Shown here piece after piece: positions 1 through 11,595 of a stretch of 64,000 nt of DNA (its first letter is position 1; every line of letters begins with the position of its first letter). The DNA is from Microascus cirrosus (Eukaryota; Ascomycota; Sordariomycetes; Microascales; Microascaceae). The notes beneath the pieces are model-generated. The model had not been told where the DNA came from, ran no database searches, and saw only the letters and a list, made by a program, of their open reading frames with translations. The translations under genes were made by a program, and so were the position numbers. The DNA is taken from the NCBI GenBank assembly GCA_030271035.1, contig JAMBUN010000341.1:1-64000 (forward strand), in the 5' to 3' direction.

Positions 1-40
<40 letters not shown>

Positions 41-70
41 AAGGAAAAGGAAAAGGAAAAGAAGAAAAAG
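1..70. repeat. poly-A / A-rich purine tract
   Basis: The window opens with about 37 consecutive A residues followed by an A/G-only stretch up to about position 70, just before the first ATG at 83. It is a simple low-complexity tract lying in the 5' leader or promoter of the methyltransferase gene. Confidence 0.85.
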
Positions 71-82
71 GGGCCCAGAGCC

Positions 83-1469
83 ATGTCCCCGCGTGACCGG
101 GACCACCCCAACTCCGACGCCTCGACGCAGCACACCACCATCGAGACACACAGCCTCACCGAGTCAGTCCGCGAGCACGTCGTCGAGGGCGGCTTTCGGT
201 ACCACGCCTACCATGCGGGCAAATACCCGTTCCCCAACGACAGCGTCGAGCAGCAGTGCGACGAGATGAGGCACGAGCTCACCCTGGTGCTGTGCGAGGG
301 GAGGTCCTTCTACGCGCCAGTTGAGGGGGTATTAGCGGAGGGTGGCGAGGTTTTGGACCTAGGTGAGGAATTGCTGTTTTCCCTGTGATTTGGAGATGTC
401 TAAGGGAGGGTGGTTGTGAAGGCGGGGGGGGACTGTAGGAATGGGTTTATTGGAATCTAACGAGCGGCGGCTAATACTTGGCTCAGGGACCGGTACGGGT
501 TCTTGGTGCATGCATTGTAAGTTGACCCAACGTTGCCCCTTCATGTCCTGCTGTGGCTTATAAGTCCTACGGGAGACCGCATGTTGCCCAACACCACGTC
601 TCAACCCCTTTTTCATCTCCACCCCCAAAACACTGCGGGACAAACACCCAAGGGACATGCCCATTCTCACAAATATTTCAGTGGCCGATGAGTACCCCAC
701 GGCCTCCATCCAAGGCTTGGACCTCTCGCCCATCCAGCCAGATTACGTGCCGCCCAATGTGCAGTTCCTCGTCGACGACATCGAGCACGAGAACGGCTGG
801 GATTATCCCGAGAACCACTTCGACTTCATCCACATCCGGCACACACTCTACTCGATACAGGACGTCAAGGGTCTGATAGAGAGGGCTTACAAGTGAGTTT
901 CTTGCACCCTATTTAAGCCCTTCCACTCACTTGCCCACCACGGGCGCGCGTTTGAACCGAGATAAAAGGGGGCACAAAGAGAACTCACACTTTCGGGGAA
1001 AAAAAGACACCTAAAACCGGGCGGTTATCTCGAGGTCCAAGAATTCCACTACTCCCCGCTCTGCGACGACGACTCCATCCAGGACTCCAATCCCTACCGC
1101 CTCCGCGACTTCCTCACCTACCTCGCCGCCGGCCTCTCCGCCCTCGGCTCTGACCTCTATGCCATCACTTCTGTGCCTGACCACCTCTCCGCCGCTGGAT
1201 TCTCTCCCACAGCACACCACGTCCTCAAGTGCCCGCTCGGATCTTGGCCCAAGATGAAGCGGCTGGCGTACTGCGGAGACCTGCTGCGGTCGGCGTTCCT
1301 GGAGGGCCTGGCTGGGTACGCGAGGAGGCCTCTCGTGGGAGGGCTGGGGTGGACGGGGGTGCAGGTCGAGATGCTGCTGGTGGAAGTTAGGAGGGCGGTG
1401 GAAGAGAAGTCGGGGGTTCATGCCTATTTTCCGTTTCACGTTATTTACGGGCAGAAGCCGTTGGAGTGA
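83..1469 (+). CDS. SAM-dependent methyltransferase, LaeA/UMTA-like fungal family
   Basis: Four exons fit: 83-362, 487-516, 682-892 and 1007-1469, giving 327 residues. The joined protein has the family's N-terminal signature RYHAYHAGKYPFPND, then SAM motif I VLDLGTGTGSW completed by a 30-nt second exon, then LADEYP, the acidic-loop region GLDLSPIQPDYVPPNVQF, FDFIHIRHTL and the post-motif block LKPGGYLEVQEF. These are hallmarks of the seven-beta-strand methyltransferases that include LaeA-type regulators and many secondary-metabolism enzymes. The substrate cannot be read from sequence. All junctions restore phase and the expected family text. The start at 83 lies just after an A-rich tract, and no upstream exon can be excluded because the window begins there. 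The neighbouring HGD gene is convergent, and nothing links the two functionally. Confidence 0.88.
487..516 (+). other. 30-nt micro-exon of the methyltransferase gene
   Basis: An AG at 485-486 precedes it and a GTAAGT donor follows at 517. It supplies GTGTGSWCMH, that is, SAM motif I, and links the phase-1 end of exon 1 to the phase-1 start of exon 3. Skipping it would keep the frame but delete the cofactor loop. Confidence 0.85.
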
Positions 1470-1944
1470 TCGGTCTCGGGAAGGAGGGAGATTGAGGAGC
1501 GATGGGACGCGGGGGTTAATGACACGAAAGTGGCGGGGTGGGAGGGAGACGCGCGATGACCTTCTTTGCATGACGGGAGCAAGGGTTGAGCGTGCTTTTA
1601 CTGACCGAGTGATCGGTTTTTCTAGATACCACAGCATATAGAGTATAGATGGCGATGCCTTTCGTAATGATATACGACTTGTTTCTGCGCCCCTCCGGCG
1701 TCTCTTCTCCATGTGCTATATGCAGAGTACGGCGCCCGATCTCGCAGCAGTGGAGAGTGCTTTTCTGGGAAAACCAGTCGGCGTTTCGAGAAGGCTACTA
1801 GCTGCTCCAGCGAACACACCTCTGTGCAGTACTCTCTTCATTCATGCCTACATATCCGCTTCGATCAGAGAGAGGCTTTTGTATTCAGATGCCAGCATCC
1901 AAATCATATCTCAGAGCTACGCCAAGGCCGCCAAGTCAAGATCA
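1470..1944. other. convergent intergenic region, no gene seen
   Basis: This 475-nt stretch lies between the convergent stops of the methyltransferase and homogentisate dioxygenase. It presumably holds both 3' UTRs. No conserved reading frame, RNA gene or repeat was recognised. Confidence 0.6.
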
Positions 1945-3479
1945 CTACTTGAGCAAGTGCCCGGTGCCATCTACCCCCTCGGGCCGCTGCCAGTGAGCCC
2001 TCACCCCGCCCCAACTCTCCTCGCTATAGCCCTCCTGCACTTTCTTGCACGTCTTAAGGCCCCATTCGGACACCCCCATCATAAGACAGCTCTCAAACAT
2101 GAAGGCGCAGCTTCCCTCCCCGACCTTCGCAGGTCTGAGCTCCGCCTCCCTCGCCGCCTCACAGCTCTCCGCGTCGGGACCGTGCCCGCTCATGACGTTG
2201 TGCAGGCTCGCCCCGCCGGGGACAAAGCCGCCGTGGCCTCCGCGCTTGGCGTCGTACGCGCCCGTGATGAGGCCCATGAACTCACTCATCGTGTTGCGGT
2301 GGTACCAGGGGGGCCGGAAGGTGCCCTCCGCCACGAGCCAGCGGGGAGGGAAGATAACGAAGTCGGCGACGGCGGTGCCGGGGACGGGGGAGGGGGCGGA
2401 GAGGACAGTGAAGATGCTGGGGTCTGGATGGTCGTAGCTTATGGTGCCGATGGTGTTGAAGCGGCCGAGGTCGTACTTGTACGGGTAGTAGTTGCCGTGC
2501 CATGCCACGACGTCAAAGGGGGTGTGGGGCTGCAGGGTCTGGAAGAGGGTGTTGTTGAACTTGACGGTCACGGTGTACTTGTTGGGGCCTTCGGAGGCGG
2601 TAGTACCAAAGTCTTCGGTGAAACTGGCGACGGGAGCCTGGAAGTCTCGCTCATTGGCGAGGCCGTTAGAGCCGATGGGGCCAAGCTCGGGGAGGGTGAA
2701 GTGGCCCTGGTACAGCTCGAGGGCGTAGCCACGAGCGGGGCCGCTGGGGAGGTGGACCTGGTACTTTACGCCCCTTGGGATGACGCAGATCTCCATGGGG
2801 CGGACAAGGAGCCACCCCAGTTCCGTCCGGATATCTAGTACTCCCTCTTGCGCAACAATCAGCAGGTCACCGTCAGCAGAGTAAAACGCATGCTGGCCGT
2901 CCATGCTCTTCCCGGCCGCAAAGACATAGATCCCGATCCCCTGCTTCGTCGTGGGGTCACCGCGGCCAGCCACCAGGCGCAGGCCGCTCACAAAGTCGAG
3001 GTTCTTGGACTGGTCATGGTCGAAGGGGTCCCAGCGCAGCTGGTTGGGGATGTAGCGCAGCTTGGACAGGTCGCCGAGGTTATCGTCGGCGAGGCGCTCG
3101 GTCTCTTGGTAGGGCGGGTGGGCGCAGGAGGGGAGGATGCGATAGAGCCAGGTCTGCTTGTTGTCGTGGCGTGGCGCGGTGAAGGCCGTCCCGGAGAGTT
3201 TCTCGGCGTATAATCCCAAGGGGGGCTTCTGGGGGGAGTTGGCTCCGACTGGGAGAGCCCCCTTGGCTGCTTCGGACCTTATTGGACTTAGCAATGGTTT
3301 CAGTGGCAATGAGATATGGGTGCCGGGCGCGAGGGAAATAAGGGAAATAAAGGTGATGAAGGTCGGAGGAGAGGAATCAGGGTGTGATCGCTGGGTCGAG
3401 GTGGAACTGACTCCAAGTAGCCGCTGAAGCCGGTTTGATACCGGTACTTCTCACCAAAGTCGAAGTTCGTTGGAGGCAT
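1945..3479 (-). CDS. hmgA: homogentisate 1,2-dioxygenase
   Basis: Two exons, complement of 3412-3479 and 1945-3277, give 466 residues, the usual fungal length. The enzyme opens the ring of homogentisate to maleylacetoacetate in tyrosine and phenylalanine catabolism and needs Fe(II). Diagnostic blocks are GALPVGANSPQKPPLGLYAE, LSGTAFTAPRHDNKQTWLYR, FYSADGDLLIVAQEG, GPIGSNGLANERDFQAPVA and WHGNYYPYKYDLGRFNT. The iron-ligand region PPWYHRNTMSEFMGLI and GGASLHNVMSGHGPD is intact. The first exon gives the typical N-terminus ending GFSGYLE. Its GTCAGT donor and AATAAG acceptor are weak but restore phase exactly. In many fungi this gene sits beside fumarylacetoacetate hydrolase and maleylacetoacetate isomerase genes. 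Here neither is adjacent. Confidence 0.96.
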
Positions 3480-4519
3480 CGTGAAAGCACCCCCAGCAAC
3501 AGCTGTTCAAATAATACAGATGTTAACTAATATTAGAGGTCACGAAGAAAAAGCGTGATGTTCGCTAAATCCGCTGGATTGCGTGCTCATGCAGTTAGGT
3601 TTAGACCAAAGAACTGAAATGGAAGAGCGAGATGATCAGGCTCTCTTATAAGCATCCGAGAGACACTTCATGTATCATGCTCCCCAGCGAAAGCCTGTGT
3701 CTCCCCCACCCCCATTGAATTCTCCGGATATTGTAAAAGAAGGAATGTTCCGCGCTTCGGGTCGCGGAGGTGTCGGGTCTTCCGCGGATAGCCGAGCGAA
3801 GCCATTCTTCCTGCGGGGACCCGCGCTGCGGCAACGGCTACGTCAGCGCTTGTGCGGGGCAAAAGGAAACACGGCGGCGGGGGACATCCCGCGATAAAGT
3901 GAGGAAATGCTATGGTTGCTTGGCCCGTCATGCTGCGAGTTCGGAAGCTTGTGTGTAGGTGCCTGGATTTCCGCCAGGGCGGGACGCCGCTGGGACCAGC
4001 TGGTGTTACACCGAGCGTGCTGTCGGTGAGGGAGGGACGGCAGGTGGCGCGGTGACGTCCCCGTCTGCCACGCCCCGTAAACCCTCCAATTGTCGCCTTA
4101 AGGAAAACCAGCCAAATACGTCTTGAGCATGGCTTCGTACGAGCCATTATCGCAGAATACAGTACAAAATACCTCCTACATTTCTCTTCACAACTACTGG
4201 CACAGAATCGTCAGTGATCTTTGTCGCTACGATAGTATGTATTGAGACCAGAAGTGAAGATGCTAGCTCCTGTCCTATGATAACTCCCCGTTCGATACCA
4301 CCGACACCCCTGGCAGAATATGTTGGCTAACCATTTAACCCACGAAACAGACTCGAGACCACCATCCGCGGATGCCCCGTCTAACAGCCGGCCCGTGCAG
4401 TGAACTATACCGACCGACCACCCGACGGGCTCCTCACGAAGCAACTGGCATGTGGAAAGGACTCGCCGAAACCACCCAACAGTACACGGGTGTTCTTGTG
4501 GGCATCATTGGCTGTTCGC
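3480..4519. other. intergenic region with the presumed HGD promoter
   Basis: About 1 kb lies between the HGD start (transcribed leftward) and the 3' end of the DUF6699-like gene. Reading frames of up to 159 codons on the minus strand have no recognisable family content and look like chance ORFs. No repeat or RNA gene was recognised. Confidence 0.55.
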
Positions 4520-5186
4520 CTATTTCTTCTTGCCCTTCTTGCCTGTCTGCTGAGGCACGCTCGGGTTCTTGGCCAGATGCACTACGAGCCTCGTCCATGA
4601 CTCCTCTTTGTCCCACTCAAACCCGAGAAGGTAGGGGTCCGTAAGCTCGTCATCCGCCTGCACCTCTGTGTAAGCAGTCATGCCCTGTCGACTGAGAACT
4701 ACCAACTCGACACACACCCGACCTGTGTGCCAAGGACGACTTACCCTCTTCTTGTATGTCTTGTGGATGGCGTCCAGCGCATCCTTTATCGTGACACCCT
4801 TCATGTTCCGCGCGGTCAAGTCGATTCCGAGCGGGAAGTGGAGGTCAATCTTCTTTACAGGGGGCGTGGTGAGGAAGTTCTTGAGGACACTGGGGTCCTC
4901 CACAGTTGAGGGAGACGTGTTTATCTTCCTATGATGGGCAACAACATCAGTCAAGCCCTCGGAACCGAAGTAGGGGAAAACGCGCAAGGCTTACCATCCT
5001 GTCTTTTGTGTTTCGGGAGAAATCTGGAGCTCAATGCCCTCCTTCTCTGCATTGGCAAGCGCGTCAGCAGTGAACGAAGGTGGTACAATAAACTCCCGGA
5101 GAGAGAAGAAGCCGTCAGGACAACATACCAAGGTCATTGATGTTCATGACACCGTTGTTCTTCTTTTCTTTCGTTGCTTCCGTCAT
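4520..5186 (-). CDS. small conserved fungal protein, DUF6699-like
   Basis: Four exons on the minus strand, 5129-5186, 4995-5046, 4745-4928 and 4520-4663, join in phase to 145 residues. The N-terminus is charged (MTEATKEKKNNG). The core includes TPPVKKIDLHFPLGIDLTAR, a helix GVTIKDALDAIHKTYKKR and the block LLGFEWDKEESWTRLVVHL. The tail is a lysine-rich GKKGKKK that could be a nuclear or nucleic-acid-binding tail. The pattern of a strand with I/L-D-L, then V-x-D-x-L-x-x-I, then a W-containing strand matches the fungal DUF6699 family as I remember it. No function is known to me. The first intron must use the acceptor after AATGCAG to keep phase, because the nearer AG would leave an intron of only about 36 nt. 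Confidence 0.72.
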
Positions 5187-6707
5187 GGTGGCGGTGATGC
5201 TGTAGCTGAAGCTGAGAGCGGGGTTATTGCTTGGGAGTCAATTGGGCCTGTGTAACGAAGAGTCAGGGACCAGTGCTTCGCAGCCAACGGGAGTAGAGAT
5301 GATATCAAGGAGGGGATGGGGGTGCAGCCCCGGGTAACGTACGATTGCCTTTACTAGAGAATCGATGAAACTGGGATCACAGATAGAAGCGGTTGTTGTT
5401 CTGGACAGAGTGTGATGATGGTGGGAAGAGGGGAAGGGAAGGTGCAGGTCAGGAGGATGAGGGGCAAGTCATAGTCCGGCTACGGACGAGCCGGAGAGGC
5501 AGGTACACCTGGGCCATATAGTACGAGCACTCAGCCGGGGGGAAGCTCATATTGGGAGGCGCTGGTCGCCTTGGTTTCATCACTGGGCGGGGTAAGTCGT
5601 TCGAGAAGAAGGTATCCCATGCGATCACGAGGGATGCGCCGCCCCTTGCGCTTATCCTCCTTGTCGTACCTTCGTTGTCGGATTACGGGGGGATCATCAT
5701 ATGACTTGGTTGAGACCGGTACATCGCCACTGGTAAGGAGGGACGGGGGATTGGCGCCGGTGGTACAAGTGACGCCCAGGGAATCGCGTGACTGCCTCCT
5801 GCCGCGAGAAGCTCATCAGATGCAACAGCCCACCAACCAACGGTGCCCCGGTACCCCCGTACCACTTGCCCATTACGTAGCCTGCATGTATTGGGGGGGA
5901 AATCGCGCCCCCCAGCTCCGTATGAAGAACGGGCTGGGGGGAACGGAGTCCGGCGTGGCATGAGGACATGCGACGCTTGATCATGCGAGTCGGCGTTCAT
6001 TGGCCGTTCGCTCCGCCGATTACCCACTTTGCGTCCTCAGGCCAAGACTTGGTGGACGGCGAGAATCTGGGGAAGGCAGCTAAAAACCCCCGCATGCCTA
6101 GCGCCTGTGGCACAGTGGGGCGTCTTTTGCTTCGGAGAGGAAGCCGATCAGGTGATGTAATGGTCTGCTCTCGTGCTCAGTGTCTCTATGCGCAGGCGGA
6201 AGGTTGAACTTCGGCTACGCTTTGCTCTTTCAGGAGTCGCCTACTCGTCCAAGGTGCTTCATCGCGTTGTGTCAAACGCCTCTGATAGAAGGCCTCAACA
6301 ATGAAAGCATTTACGAGCCTGCATTTCCTGATGCGACTGCAGACGATCCAAGCTAACCCGGGATGCCCCACAGCGGTGGGTTTGTCCGCATTGACTAATT
6401 TACTCGCGCCTTCTCTTAAGCGATGGGCATGGACGAAAATCGCGTTTGACAAGGTAACCGAAGACGACGCAACGGAATCATGCAACATCTATTCTGTGGA
6501 TTGCTGACAACTGACTCCGTGCTGCCAAACTCCTGCGTGCGACCGAGCCTACCAACTGCGCCGCGCTATATACAGTGTCATGTTTGACCAGAACTGGGAG
6601 ATCTCACGACCGCGAAGCTGCCGCTGCCCTCTGTTACAATCCTACAAAGAATCCCAAATATATACAATTCGAAGTGAAGCAGTGTGGAGGAGACACGGCG
6701 AACGCGC
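5187..6707. other. intergenic region, no gene seen
   Basis: About 1.5 kb. ORFs of up to 130 codons on both strands show no family resemblance and overlap one another in several frames, as expected by chance in GC-rich DNA. The part up to about 5.6 kb should include the DUF6699-like promoter. Confidence 0.5.
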
Positions 6708-7615
6708 TCACTGCACGTAGTGCGCGACGTACGCGACTTCCATCATGCTACCGTACCCGTCCCTGGTGCCCTCGTTCGGATCCCCTGGCTAAAGACCCAC
6801 GTGTTAGAAAGTGTCTTGAATGACCGGATAGACTGGACGAGAGAATTTACCAGGTTCCCACCGATGGCCATGTTCAGGATGAAGTACAGCTTCGAGTGCG
6901 CGAGGCTGGCCCAAACCTTCTCATTGTTGATCTCCCCTCCTGTGATCTTGTGGAAGCGCTGCCCGTTGAGATGCCAGGAGAGGCTCTGCTGCCTCCAGTC
7001 CCCGTCGCGGCGGTCCCACTCCACGCTCCAGGTATTCCAGCCGGAGCTAGGGATGGTGACGCTCGCGCCCCTACCCATCGGCTCGTTGCAGACGCCGCCC
7101 ACGGCCACGTCGCAGTGCACCGTGCCGCTTGCCTCGAGCTTGCCGTTCACCGACTCGAAGATGTCGATCTCGCCTGACTCGGGCCACTCGGTGCCGTGGC
7201 GGATGGCGTCGCCCAGGAGCCAGAAGGCGGGCCAGTAGCCCTGCTTGTTCTCCTCGCTGTTGTCGCCGAAGCGGATCTGCGCCTCAACAGAGGTGAGGGC
7301 GCCGTCTTGAGGCGTGAAAGTGTACTTGGACTCGACGCGGCCCGAGGTCCAGCCATTGTTGCCGTCGCGCCAGGGGACGATCTGCAGGGTCTCGCCGCCA
7401 CTCTTCTGGAGGTTGCGGTTGGAGGTGGTGTACTTCTGGAGCTCGTTGTTGACGCTGATGTCCGTGACGACGTGCCAGTTCTGGGAGGAAGGGGGAGAGC
7501 CGCCGGCGCCGACAAAGTTGTCCTGCCAGACTATTCTGTAGCCGTCACGGTTGGGGGCATTCCAAGCCCAGGCGGCCTGCATGAGGGCTAGGAAGAGGTG
7601 CTTTGGCGCGACCAT
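6708..7615 (-). CDS. secreted glycoside hydrolase family 16 (endo-beta-1,3(4)-glucanase-like)
   Basis: Two exons, 6851-7615 and 6708-6788, give 281 residues. MVAPKHLFLALMQAAWAW is a signal peptide, and mature residues start near NAPNRDGYRIVWQDNF. The catalytic strand GEIDIFES carries the two glutamates and the aspartate of the bulge-type GH16 motif E-x-D-x-x-E. Other family blocks are GYWPAFWLLG, SGTVHCD, HKITGGEINN and FILNMAIGGN. The second exon supplies the expected ending PGDPNEGTRDGYGSMMEV followed by YVAHYVQ and a stop. Without the intron (TTTAG acceptor) the frame would run into unrelated residues. No GPI signal or carbohydrate-binding module is present. The likely role is hydrolysis of mixed or beta-1,3 glucans outside the cell. 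The start at 7615 is preferred over an upstream in-frame ATG at 7690 because it puts the signal peptide first. Confidence 0.93.
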
Positions 7616-7698
7616 TGTGTTGTTGTTGTTGTCCTTGTTAAACTGGTTTTGATGTTCCGCTGGGTGAGTGTGCTTCCGTCGAGGAAGCACTCCAGGTC

Positions 7699-7709
7699 AG
7701 GGTATATAA
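7699..7709 (-). promoter_or_regulatory. TATA-like element upstream of the GH16 gene
   Basis: On the minus strand the sequence reads TTTATATACC, roughly 85-95 nt upstream of the GH16 ATG. It is a good match to a TATA box for a regulated secreted enzyme. The transcription start is not known. Confidence 0.45.
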
Positions 7710-7715
7710 ACGAAA

Positions 7716-10211
7716 GTAGGGAAAGCCTTGTTGGTTTGCCTGTCAAAAGCGAAACGAAACAGCTGGGAAAAAGGCGCTGTGCTCCGCGGAAGCGCTTAGA
7801 AGTGAACGAAAAGAAAACGTGCCGCCAAGGGGCAACTCAAGGGAGTGAACAACGTGGAAAACGAGGCTACGCAGCGTCTAACGAGAGGTCGAACAAGTGA
7901 AGCGTTCCCCGAGAGGGGGGCAGAGGAGGCAGAAGCGCGGTCCATAAATGGAATGACATCTCAATGCGAGTCAGGACAAGTGGAGCAGAAGAGGCATTGT
8001 GGTGGTGGATGGCAAGGGCGGCCCCTGCTCGCTCCTTCTGGCCTTTCAACCCATGGTTCCATTGTTCAGATGAATGGAGACTGGACAAAAAGCAATTTAA
8101 GGAGGAGAGGGGGGGGGTGTGGTGGGTTCGGGCCCTCGATGGAGGAGCGCTGGGAGGGTGATTAGGTGCCCGAATCGGGGAAGCGATTCAATGGGGCCAA
8201 GAAGAAGGTGAAACATTTTTGAGGAAACAATATCACGGCCAGGGGCTGCCGCAATGCCCACACTACGGAGTAAGACCAAAACCTAAGCCCATTGCTACAT
8301 TGTGTTTTCCGCGTCCCTGAGTCATGTGGCTCTGTCCCTTGGATGGTTCTGCCTCAAGAGGGCATGAGGCTCAGGGTCGCCACGCGCGTGAGATTGGATT
8401 CGCGTGAAGTCTGGTACCGTGCTATCGCGGTCACCGATGGGCCAGAACGGACGCCACGTGAACAGTCTCGCGACCTGAAGTCAGGTACGCTTAGGACCAG
8501 GAGGTCTCTTCCGTTAGCGCCGGCAGATATTGGAGATGGCTTTTTTTTTTTTTTGGAGACTCGTTCGTCGTTGGAGATGTTTAATCGAAACGGGGGCAAG
8601 ATGCGACCCCTGAAGGAAGGTCAGGGGCGGCGGCCGAGTTGGGATTAACGTCGGCCCAATCCATGTGAATGGGCCAATGGGAGGGGTGGATAGGGGCGGG
8701 CGCCCGTGGTAGGGTGGCAGTCGGGCAATTGCCAGCGCATTTCGTCGGTGCTTGGCGCCCAAAACTTTCTGCTGGCGCTCCCGTCATTGAGGAAAGTTCG
8801 TGAAACCATATTGAGATAGCGGGAGCTCTTGCATCGATGCATGAAGCTGGATATTCGGCCTGGCTGAAATCGCCACCGGGGATATTGAATCGGAATCTTG
8901 AAGAATTTTTTAAGCATTTCATCTCGCGTTTTTATTGTCCTTATTTCGCGTACCAAAGATCGTATAGCTTCGGGGCACAGACACCCACAGGCTCGTCCGA
9001 ACTTTGAATGTTTCGAAACTCTTGCCAAGACAGTCTGTGTTTGAACGGCCATTCATACCCGGGGATTGGGGTCTTTTGTCTTGAGATGGACTTTCTATGT
9101 CTTGAACGATTAGGCTGTGGGAGATATTAGTGCCAGGCCACGTTGGCAACGCTTTCCCCGAGATTGAGGGTCCTGTGAGCGAGCGAGGCGTGGCTTTGTT
9201 CGTGCAGAGGTTTATATCAAACGGGTAACAAGGTACACGGGTTCTGCCACCTTTCGGAAGCCCGTTCGAGGCCTTCAAAATGGCGAGGCCCCTGCCGCGC
9301 CACGTCGTAACACCAATCGGCGCACACCTACCCGCAGCGACGATAATCTCCGATGCTTTCTTGATCTCTCCACAGCGCTGGAATCCAGCTGATGCCCTGC
9401 CAATCGGCGTTAACCAGTTGACGCCAACCACCCAGTGTGGGGATGACAGCAGCTGGGTGGACGCCACTTGCACGAACGCTGCGCATCCTTCAAAGCCTTG
9501 GTATAGGCAGGCTCGCCATCGGCCAGAGCCATGGGGGCGCGGGATAGGCGGTGATTGTTCCCCATCAGAAACAGGGCTGTGTGTGGGGAGGAGGCGGAGA
9601 GCTTTCTGCAACGTGTGAGAGGCCGATCATGGCTCAGGCTTTCTCGTCCCGGGTCGATGCCGCACCACCGGAGCAAAGGACCCACACTCACTTGGCACTG
9701 CCCTCTGATCACCCAACACAGCTTCCAGAAAGTCGAAAAAGTTCATGGCAGCATCTCGTCTGTGGTTTCTGCTCGCCAGCAAGGCTGCTTAGCCGCAGTC
9801 TGCAGGGTTTGAAGCTTCGAAAGGATGTCCAAGAGTGGGGACAATTTTAACCTGTGTCTTGGCGCTGCTTCGCCCCTCTCCCCCTTCCCCTCCCGGGGGT
9901 GTTAGTGACAAGTGGTGATGCGGGTGACGACCTCTCTGTTGCGCATGGAAACGCCCGTTAGGAAGGATTCTATTTTTCAGCTTTCTGCATCCTCTGACGG
10001 ACTGCGCCGCATGACGAGACCCCTCTGGTCGATCGGATCTCAGATTGGCATTGCTGTCGTCCTGTTACGTCCGTAAGGGTGTCGTTGGGGGGAAAGAATG
10101 CCGCATCGCGAACTATTAAAACGAAGGTCACCTCTCTTTACCTCGCCATCGTAGGCGACCGTGTCGTGCCATAACGCCCCTCGTTGCTTACAGGTCCCAA
10201 ATTCGCCCAGA
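7716..10211. other. 2.5-kb intergenic region, no gene seen
   Basis: The region lies between the divergent GH16 and membrane-protein genes. It contains a T18 homopolymer near 8539-8556 and a G-rich run near 8109-8126. ORFs of up to 230 codons on the minus strand at 8.6-9.6 kb have no recognisable motif and overlap others. A CTTACAG just before 10194 looks like a 3' splice site and hints at a 5'-UTR intron of the next gene. Confidence 0.5.
8539..8556. repeat. T homopolymer tract
   Basis: A run of about 18 T in otherwise GC-rich gene-free sequence. Similar mononucleotide runs lie near 28434-28447 (T) and 61934-61950 (A). It may be length-variable, and could be a poly(A) trace of a retroposed sequence, though no flanking duplication was identified. 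Confidence 0.7.
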
Positions 10212-11595
10212 ATGTCCGACTCATTACCCTGGGGAGATACTCCCTTTCCCGATCTCAATTTCGATGAGGACTGCTCCGTCTCCGGGCGTTACATCGCCTC
10301 GTCCATTGACGATATCGACGAGCCCTCCATCAACACCATCACCCGCTTCTTCGAGGCCGTCGTTCCGGGCCATTCCGACTTCAATGAGAGCACCGCCGTC
10401 GAGTGGCACCTGTTCCTGAAGGACAAGGAGTTCGTCGACTTGTGGTTAGACCCTGACCGCGAACTCGGGGGCGGTCTGGTGTCCTCCAGAAGCTTCAATG
10501 GCTGCATTCCCGATCTCTGCACCTCTATCACGCGCTCCTTCCCGAACGATGTCATCGGCATCGGTATCCTCGTGGCTGTTACTATAGAATTCCTGCTCAT
10601 GATCGGGTACTGCGCCGCCGCCGTTTACCCCTATGTCAAGAAGACTCGGCCCGCATCTGATTCGGGGCCCTTGAACCGCATCTTGCACGCTTTCTACTCC
10701 ACCAAGTGCCACTTCTTCCACCTCGCGATCATCCTCTGCATCGGCGTCTCCATCGCAGTCATCCACGACGGCATAACGGACCTTGCCTCCAATACATACT
10801 TGTCCGTCTCGTCACCGCGATCGTACTACGGTGCGGGGCCCGTCCTCATAGGTTCCATATACTACCCCCTCGCCGCCACCATCCCCTCATACCTGTGGAA
10901 CTCGCGCCGCCAGTGGCGCGACGGAGCACTGGCGATTGTGGCCTTGGTCCTTGTCTCCGCTGCCATACTGCTCGTCCCGTTAAACTCCAGAGCCCGCTTG
11001 GCCACGCGCAGGGCCTGCCCGAATGAGTACTTCCCGTCGGACATTACTGTGGCTACGGGCAAAGCGGTGCATGGTCTCGCGACGTGGACTCCTGTACTGT
11101 TGTTGATAATAATGGGTATCGTCGTATCGTGTTTCAAGTGTTCTGGGAAGAGGATGTGGGAATGGAGGCCGCTGCAGCTGGTGTTCAGGTGGCTAGTGGC
11201 CATATACGCCGGTTTAACGTTCATAGGCGCCATTTCGCATACGATCATACTCCTTGTTTTCGCAGGCAAGTCGACTTGGGCTGGCCAGAACTGGGGACTG
11301 GGACAGGGGATTGCGCTCGTGCTTTGGATCCCTCTTGTGTACGAGATTATCTACGTCTCCATTGGTAGGTCAATACTCCCCATGGCGTCCCTCCCTGGAT
11401 GCTAACAAGAAATCAGTCGGTATCGATAGGGGACTCGAGGAGCGCCTCCCAGCGGAATTCCACGTTCCTAGAGGAACCGATACTGAGTCCGACGCTAGTC
11501 TAGATCTCGTCTCTAGCGCTGGTCCGCATGGAGGCGAGGGTTCTGAGGCAAGGGAGCCCTCATCGCGTGTTGACCCTCGTAAGCTGTCTGTTTGA
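10212..11595 (+). CDS. orphan multi-pass membrane protein (about seven helices)
   Basis: Two exons, 10212-11364 and 11417-11595, give 443 residues. The intron has a GTAGGT donor, GCTAACA branch and ATCAG acceptor. An acidic, soluble N-terminal 110 residues is followed by hydrophobic segments at about 113-142, 167-185, 205-228, 238-256, 290-308, 322-349 and 361-383. A hydrophilic tail rich in Ser, Glu and Arg ends at residue 443. The layout of an extramembrane N-terminal domain, seven helices and a polar tail resembles fungal seven-helix proteins. I see no PTH11 CFEM domain and no motif that identifies a receptor or transporter class. An ATG at 10161 is in frame but would read across a likely 3' splice site, so 10212 is preferred. 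Function unknown. Confidence 0.8.

Noticed and set aside
1711..2838. A 375-codon plus-strand ORF antisense to homogentisate dioxygenase
   Set aside because: It mirrors a GC-rich, strongly conserved minus-strand gene and its own translation has no family content.
8645..9611. Two overlapping minus-strand ORFs of 135 and 230 codons
   Set aside because: No recognised motifs, no plausible splice pattern joining them, and overlapping frames on the other strand.
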